Positions 59,365-64,000 of a stretch of DNA of 64,000 nt are shown in pieces. The notes below the pieces were generated by a model. The model was not told the origin of the DNA, did not search any database, and was given only the letters and a program-made list of their open reading frames with translations. The DNA is from Diadophis punctatus similis (taxonomy: Eukaryota > Chordata > Lepidosauria > Squamata > Dipsadidae). The position numbers and the translations under genes are program-made. Location: assembly GCA_023053685.1 (NCBI GenBank), contig JALIGW010000002.1:240389177-240453176 (forward strand), in the 5' to 3' direction. Each line of letters opens with the position of its first letter. Position 1 is the stretch's first letter.

Positions 59365-59841
59365 TGTTAGGTCCCTGACCATAACTAATATTGGGTAGGA
59401 CAATATATGTTTTAGCTTTTAACAGCTATAAGTCTGTTTAGCTTAGGTGTTGCAGACTGCCACAAGAGGGAGCTAGAGTTCACAGCTTATTTCTATGGGA
59501 GTCCCTCTCTGTTTGTCTTTGGTCTCTGCTACTCAGAGTGTAGTCTCTGCTTCTCATTAGAGCAAGGCCTAGAGTATGTATGCTCTGCATTTCTCTCTGT
59601 GTTGTAGTTATGTATTATAGCTAAAATGTATTTGTACTTAATAGTACTTGGATTGTCATTATGACTATTAAGTGTATGACTTTGGACTGTTTATAGGAAA
59701 ATGCTATTTCTTAAAGTAAATTTTAATTCAAGTTAGTGTATCTGTGTGTGGCTGAGTACTTATTCACAACTGATCTCAATCTAAACGTTTCTGTATGCAC
59801 AACCTTGGTAACACAAGGAATACTCTGCTAATACATTAACA
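59365..59841 (+). repeat. copia-2 3' LTR
   Basis: 477 bp, identical by eye to the 5' LTR. Confidence 0.97.
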
Positions 59842-60300
59842 ATGTTGTCATCATCTGATGTATCACAACTTTTCCCCCTTCGCTAAAACAGAGGTGGGCA
59901 TGGCCAACATATGACGCATCTCACCCGCGGGCTGTGAATTTGATACCCCTGATGTAATGCTAGTACCTATTTATATTGCACTGGTAAGACCACACTTGGA
60001 ATGCTGAATCCAGTTTTAGATACAAAAATAGATGCTGAGATTCTAGAAAGAGTCCAGAGAGATGCAACAAAGATGATTGGATGGCTGGAGACTAAAACAT
60101 GCAATGAACAGTTGCAGGAACTTGGCATGTCTAGTCTAACAAAAAGAAAGACTAGGGTCTTCCAATATTTGAGGGGCTACCACAAAGGAGATGGAGACCA
60201 TCGTTTCTCCAAAGCACTTAAGATAAGTCAGAAGTATCAGATGGAAACTAATCAAGGAAAGAACCAACTTAGAACTAAGGAGAAATTCCCCCTGACTTGA

Positions 60301-60459
60301 TGCATTAGGAATATAGGGACACCCAACCACACTTACCAACCAATTATCGATATTTTGGGGAGGGTTTACATACAGAGATGGGAAGCCCAAAGGATATGAT
60401 AACATTCAACAATGATAACAGTCCACAGGTTGTCACTTTCCAGCCTCTTAGTTGGCTGT
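60301..60459. other. spacer before the V2R-4 flank
   Basis: Nothing recognised. Confidence 0.4.
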
Positions 60460-61262
60460 TATCCAACAACTGATATTTCCAGAACTGATGGGAAATGAAA
60501 TTTCACTTCAGGCACAAGGAATTTTAAAAACCAACTCCAATTTAGCATGGAAATATGGAGATCTAATAGAAAAGAAAATCACAAAAAGACCCTACTCTTA
60601 ACATCAGTGTTAAATTGTGGGCTCAAGGGTTCAAGGATACTGATTGCCTCAAGGGTTCAAGGATACTGACACAACTCTAGTGTCATCAATGTAGAGTTTA
60701 ATCAAACTCCATAGCTCTGGGTGACCTTCCCCAGCAGTCTCTGGAGACAAGAGATCACAATGAAGGGCAGAAGAAGTCAATTGCTTGGGGGTTGAACTAT
60801 TTTCCTCCAGCATCACTTTCTGGACATGTCTTGACAGGAAGGACCACAATACACTCAGGGGTGTATTTGTGATTTTTCACTTATGTGCTATTCTCCAGCT
60901 GACTCTCTGCACATGGAGTCTTGGAAGAACTTCAGGATCCCCAGAGGAGAAATTATTTCTCACTGTAATTATCACCATCCTGCTCTTTGAGACATCTTCT
61001 GCTGTAGTGACTGCCTTTGATGTTGACATCAGACTCAAGTAACAAGAAAGGGATCTTTCATCAGAAAAGGATAAATGCCACAGCTCACTCTCTGTATGGC
61101 AGATGTTTTGGTTCAGGCAGAGATTGAACTCTTGAATGTACCTTTCTCTCCTTTCCATGTGAGAATTGGTTTGTCTCTGTCTGAATCAGGAAACTGAGAG
61201 TTCCTTGAATTCTCCTAATTCTTCTTTAGAACAGGAAGGGGATTGATTCAGTCCTATAAATT
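60460..61262 (+). promoter_or_regulatory. V2R-4 conserved 5' flank
   Basis: Aligns over about 800 bp with the V2R-1 flank (7312-8110), including GTGTATTTGTGATTTTTCAC and CATCAGACTCAAGTAACAAG. An 85-codon frame (60785-61042) resembles the one in V2R-1 but is broken in V2R-2, so I treat it as noncoding. A TATAAATT motif lies only 5-12 bases before the ATG, too close to be this gene's TATA box. Confidence 0.5.
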
Positions 61263-62580
61263 ATGGATCTTCTGCTTCTAACCCTGCTGGTGTTTCAGGC
61301 AGTCTCTGAGAAGCTTAGAGTGAAGTGTCCACTAAATTTTGAGATCCGAGATGGGGAAAAACCGTGGAACTATTACAGGCCAGGAGACCATCTCATTGCC
61401 GCAGTCTCCACTGAAACAATGGCATTACCTAGAACGTTGCCTTTCAACATGGTTCCTTCTAGTGACTCTCGCTCGTAAGTTATTCCGTGTGGTGGAATTG
61501 CATTCCCTCCATTCGTAGTTCTAACACTATTTCACTTACTCTTATATTATAGGACCTGTCTAATTTCTTGAACCATTTTGATTTTCATGGCTTTCCTCTT
61601 TTACTCTTCTTTTGTGGAATATGCTCGAATTCAAACATCTGGCAAATAAAACTTGAAATAAGTCCAGATTATTTATGCTTTCCCTTCTAATACTATATTA
61701 GTATTATGCTTTTCCTTCTAATACTACCAGATTATTTATGCTTTCCCTTCTAATACTATATTAGTATTATGCTTTTCCTTCTAATACTACCATTTCCATT
61801 CATCACGGGGATACTGAGTTTGGTTAAAAATAGTGACTGAAAGGGTTGCAGATGCCTCCGACCAGCCCATTTCCATATTTATATAACTACTCATTGATAT
61901 TCAATCCCTGATGCTTTGAGGAATGGGGAATGATTTCTTTTTATAGTTGCTTTTCTGGTCACTTACGGTGCATCCTCTTTATTTTATGGAGGGTTCCACT
62001 TTAATGATTGAATGCTTTTGAATACAGGTTACTGGGCAGATGAATATTAGGACTTCTATAAATAATGATGTATTTTTGGTTTTTAACTGCGGTGGAGGAC
62101 TATCTCCATCCCATCTTCTCAATGCTCATAAAAATTACCTGCCAATGGGTGGCTATCATGTGTCCTTGGCTTTGGATCTGTATTAGCTTAAGACACAGGA
62201 GACTTGTGGAGACAAAGAGGATTAAATTGGAAAAAAAATGATTTTGTTGTTGCTGTTGATGATGGTGGTAATAACTTGAACATTTTTTTTACAGTACAGG
62301 ACTTTATTTTAAATTGCTAATCCTGGCTTTCGCCATTCAAAAAGTCAACAAGTATCCCGAGCTTCTGCCCAATCTCACACTTGGCTACAACCTGCACGAC
62401 AACTATGTCAGCACCCTTGGCACTTCAGATGTTTTGTTGGACATCCTCTCTACTGGGCAAGCCAATGTTCCCAACTACAGCTGTGGAAGGAAGGAAAACC
62501 TTTTGGCTGTTATTGATGGAGCTATGAGGGAAACGTCCACTCAGATGTCAACATTAGTAGGCACCTACAAAGTCCCACAG
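61263..62580 (+). CDS. V2R-4: vomeronasal type-2 receptor, coding exons 1-2 (gene continues beyond right edge)
   Basis: Exon 1 is 61263-61474 (70 codons plus 2 nt, donor TC|GTAAGT). Exon 2 is 62295-62580 (286 nt, acceptor TTTTACAG, donor CAG|GTTTGT). They encode the signal peptide (MDLLLLTLLVFQAVS) and the first part of the ligand-binding domain (KCPLNFEIRDGEKPWNYYRP, LPNLTLGYNLHDNY, NVPNYSCGRKENLL). By count, exon 1 differs from V2R-1 at 10 of 71 residues and exon 2 at 14 of 95. Exons 3-6 should lie right of base 64000; the V2R-1 spacing of 2.9 kb between exons 2 and 3 agrees with that. Whether the gene is intact is unknown. Confidence 0.87.
61475..62294 (+). other. V2R-4 intron 1 with a 63-bp tandem duplication
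   Basis: 820-bp intron homologous to V2R-1 intron 1. It holds two tandem copies of a 63-bp unit starting CCAGATTATTTATGC (61664-61726 and 61727-61789), which account for part of its extra length. Confidence 0.85.
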
Positions 62581-62811
62581 GTTTGTGTGTGTGTTTCTCT
62601 ATCTGGTAAAGTGAGTGGGGAGGTTGTGGGTGAGTGATAGATCCAACCATATTTTGCCTATGGAATTCAACAGCTGCTTTTCACAATGGCCTTTATTGTC
62701 AGGCAGGGATCAGGTATGGCTTGGTGTAAACAAATAAGGGCCATGGTTAAAAGTAGCTCTTGAATTCCATAGGCAAAGTGTTGGTGGCTTTATTAGTCAA
62801 CAATCAATCAG
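62581..62811 (+). other. V2R-4 intron 2, start
   Basis: Matches the start of V2R-1 intron 2, including a short GTGTGTGTGT stretch where V2R-1 has its long (GT)n array. Confidence 0.7.
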
Positions 62812-63212
62812 AATAGAGCTGGAAGGGAACTTGGGGGTCCTTTAGTCTAACCCCCTGCTCAAGCAGGAGATCCTATACCATTTCAGACAAGAGGCTGTCC
62901 AGTCTCTTCTTTAAAACCTCCAGTGTTGGAGCACCCACAACTTCTGAATGCAAGTCATTCCACTGGTCAATTGTTATCATTGTTAGGAAATTTCCCCTTA
63001 GTTCTAGATTGCTTCTTTCTTTGATTAGTTTCCATCCATTGTTTTTTGCCTTCTCTTCTGGTGCTTTGGAAAATAAGTTGACCCCCTCTTCTTTGTGGCA
63101 GCCCCTCAAATACTGGAATATGACTAGCATGTCACCTCTAGTCTTTCTTTTCTCTAGATTAGTTATATCCAATTCCTGTAATTGTTCGACATATGTTTTA
63201 GTCTCGGGGCTA
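62812..63212 (-). mobile_element. CR1 LINE 3' end
   Basis: Minus-strand CR1: KTRGDMLVIFQYLRGCHKEE and ITIDQWNDLHSEVVGAPTLE are recognisable, ending with GAGCTGGAAGGGAACTTGG at the left. Confidence 0.88.
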
Positions 63213-63960
63213 GACTAATGCAAATAATGAGTTAAGCAGCTTTGCTTTCTCTCTACTGTCTGTTACCTCCTTGCCATTCTTACCCTTTAGTGGATTGATT
63301 TTTTCCTTGTTATTTAAATGCTAAAAAAAACTTTTTTAAAATTATCTTTGTCTTTTTTTGCAAGTCTTTGTTCATTCTGAGCCTTTGCTTTCATGCCTTT
63401 ATCTTTGTAGATTCAATCTATCTGTTGATATTTTGCCTTAGTTTTGTGTCCCTCTTTTCATTTTTTAAACTTCTCCTTTTTGTCTTTCAGTTTATAAGAA
63501 AGAGATCTTTATGTAACCATGCTAGTTTCTTCTTGGATTTCTTTTTCACTGGTATTGTACTGGACTGGGCTTTTATTAACATATTTTTCATAGATTTCTA
63601 AGCTTCTTGGTTTGTTCATCCCTGGAATCTTTCCTAAGGTCTCTCTTTGTTTAAATAAAACTTTTTTTAATGTTTAAGACACCGGTTGGAATATGTTCTA
63701 TTGCTTGAATTTGTGTTATATTCACTCTCCCCCAAAATTCCTGCAAATTCAATCTATCTCTATCACTTCTTTTCTGTTAGTAAGAATTAGGTCCAGTATA
63801 GCATTTCCTCTTGTTCCCTCCTCTACTTTTTGGATGATGAAATTGTCCGCTAGGCAGGCCAGGAATCCGTTTGATCTTCCACTTGCTGCAGTTTGTCTCT
63901 TAGTTCATACCAGGATAGTTAAAGTCCTCCATTACTACTGTGGGGTGTTTGGTTTTTTTT
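63213..63960 (-). mobile_element. CR1 LINE, endonuclease-to-RT linker region
   Basis: Parallel to the copy at 22280-22746 (AAGAATTAGGTCCAGTATAG, CTCTACTTTTTGG), degenerate and minus-strand. The RT region between it and the 3' end at 62812 is missing or unrecognisable. Confidence 0.6.
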
Positions 63961-64000
63961 AATTTTTATGTAATTGTTAATTTTAACTTGTTAGTTAAAT

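Larger units (their letters stand above)
54886..59841 (+). mobile_element. copia-2: complete Ty1/copia retrotransposon, 4956 bp
   Basis: Two 477-bp LTRs (54886-55362, 59365-59841), identical by eye, flank one gag-pol region. The target duplication ATGTT is perfect (54881-54885, 59842-59846). A primer-binding site follows the 5' LTR and a polypurine tract precedes the 3' LTR. The coding region is open except for one single-base frameshift near 58316. This is the youngest-looking element of the window. Confidence 0.97.
54857..59951. mobile_element. hAT-type MITE split by copia-2
   Basis: The left 29 bp (CAGGGGTGTCAAACTC...) and the right 105 bp (ending GAATTTGATACCCCTG) form a roughly 134-bp MITE. 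The terminal inverted repeats are typical of hAT. The flanks ATGTAGTG (54849-54856) and ATGTAATG (59952-59959) are an 8-bp duplication with one mismatch. Confidence 0.9.
54690..60300 (+). mobile_element. CR1 LINE fragment split by hAT MITE and copia-2
   Basis: Left piece 54690-54848 and right piece 59960-60300 join into one CR1 ORF2 remnant (GGACAATCACTTAAATATC ... GAGATTCTAGAAAGAGTCC). The 5.1 kb between them is inserted DNA with its own target duplications. Confidence 0.85.

Noticed and set aside
61248..61262. TATA-like box just before the V2R-4 start codon
   Set aside because: Only about 5-12 bases from the ATG, which leaves no room for a 5' UTR; not kept in V2R-2.

Overview
This window looks like nuclear DNA of a squamate reptile, most probably a snake. 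It holds several vomeronasal type-2 receptor (V2R) genes with the usual six-coding-exon layout. They sit in a dense mix of CR1, L2 and L1 LINEs, a tRNA-headed SINE family, hAT-type MITEs, Ty1/copia and Ty3/gypsy elements, and long (AATTT)n, (AAAT)n, (AATAG)n, (AG)n and (CA)n tracts. The species call is inference. No prokaryotic gene, rRNA, functional tRNA or CRISPR array is visible.

The single-copy backbone is a V2R cluster. V2R-1 (minus strand, bases 1-7311) has coding exons 1-4 here and runs off the left edge. V2R-2 (minus, 24924 down to 10945) is apparently complete: six open exons joined by GT/AG sites in matching phases predict 849 residues. V2R-3 (plus, 47631-52762) shows only the cysteine-rich exon 5 and the seven-helix exon 6, and is probably a 5'-truncated relic. 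V2R-4 (plus, from 61263) shows exons 1 and 2 and runs off the right edge. V2R-1 and V2R-4 are close paralogues in opposite orientation, with homologous flanks and introns. The start-proximal flank is conserved in three of the genes and may hold shared regulatory DNA.

Mobile DNA by region. 746-2391: L2, SINEs and a hAT MITE next to the V2R-1 exon 3 splice donor. 3591-5745: MITE, LINE fragments, and a solo LTR related to the first copia family. 8144-9365: 3' end of a chromodomain Ty3/gypsy element. 13222-13960: a CR1 holding a MITE that holds a second, fold-back MITE. 15628-16473: L2, (AAAT)n and a solo LTR. 20541-23038: L2, CR1, SINE and MITE inside V2R-2 intron 2. 30833-37301: near-full-length L1 with an 18-bp target-site duplication (TSD). 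37311-43800: a SINE interrupted by a LINE interrupted by complete copia-1. 44927-45566: solo LTR and (AATAG)n. 47770-51230: degenerate Ty3/gypsy within V2R-3. 54690-60300: a CR1 interrupted by a hAT MITE interrupted by complete copia-2, whose two LTRs look identical.

The parts connect as follows. The V2R genes encode class C chemoreceptors of vomeronasal neurons. The retroelements have remodelled introns, sit within about a dozen bases of two splice donors, and are associated with the loss of the V2R-3 5' half. The two copia families appear to prime reverse transcription from different parts of the same initiator tRNA-Met: the 3' end for copia-1 and the anticodon arm for copia-2.
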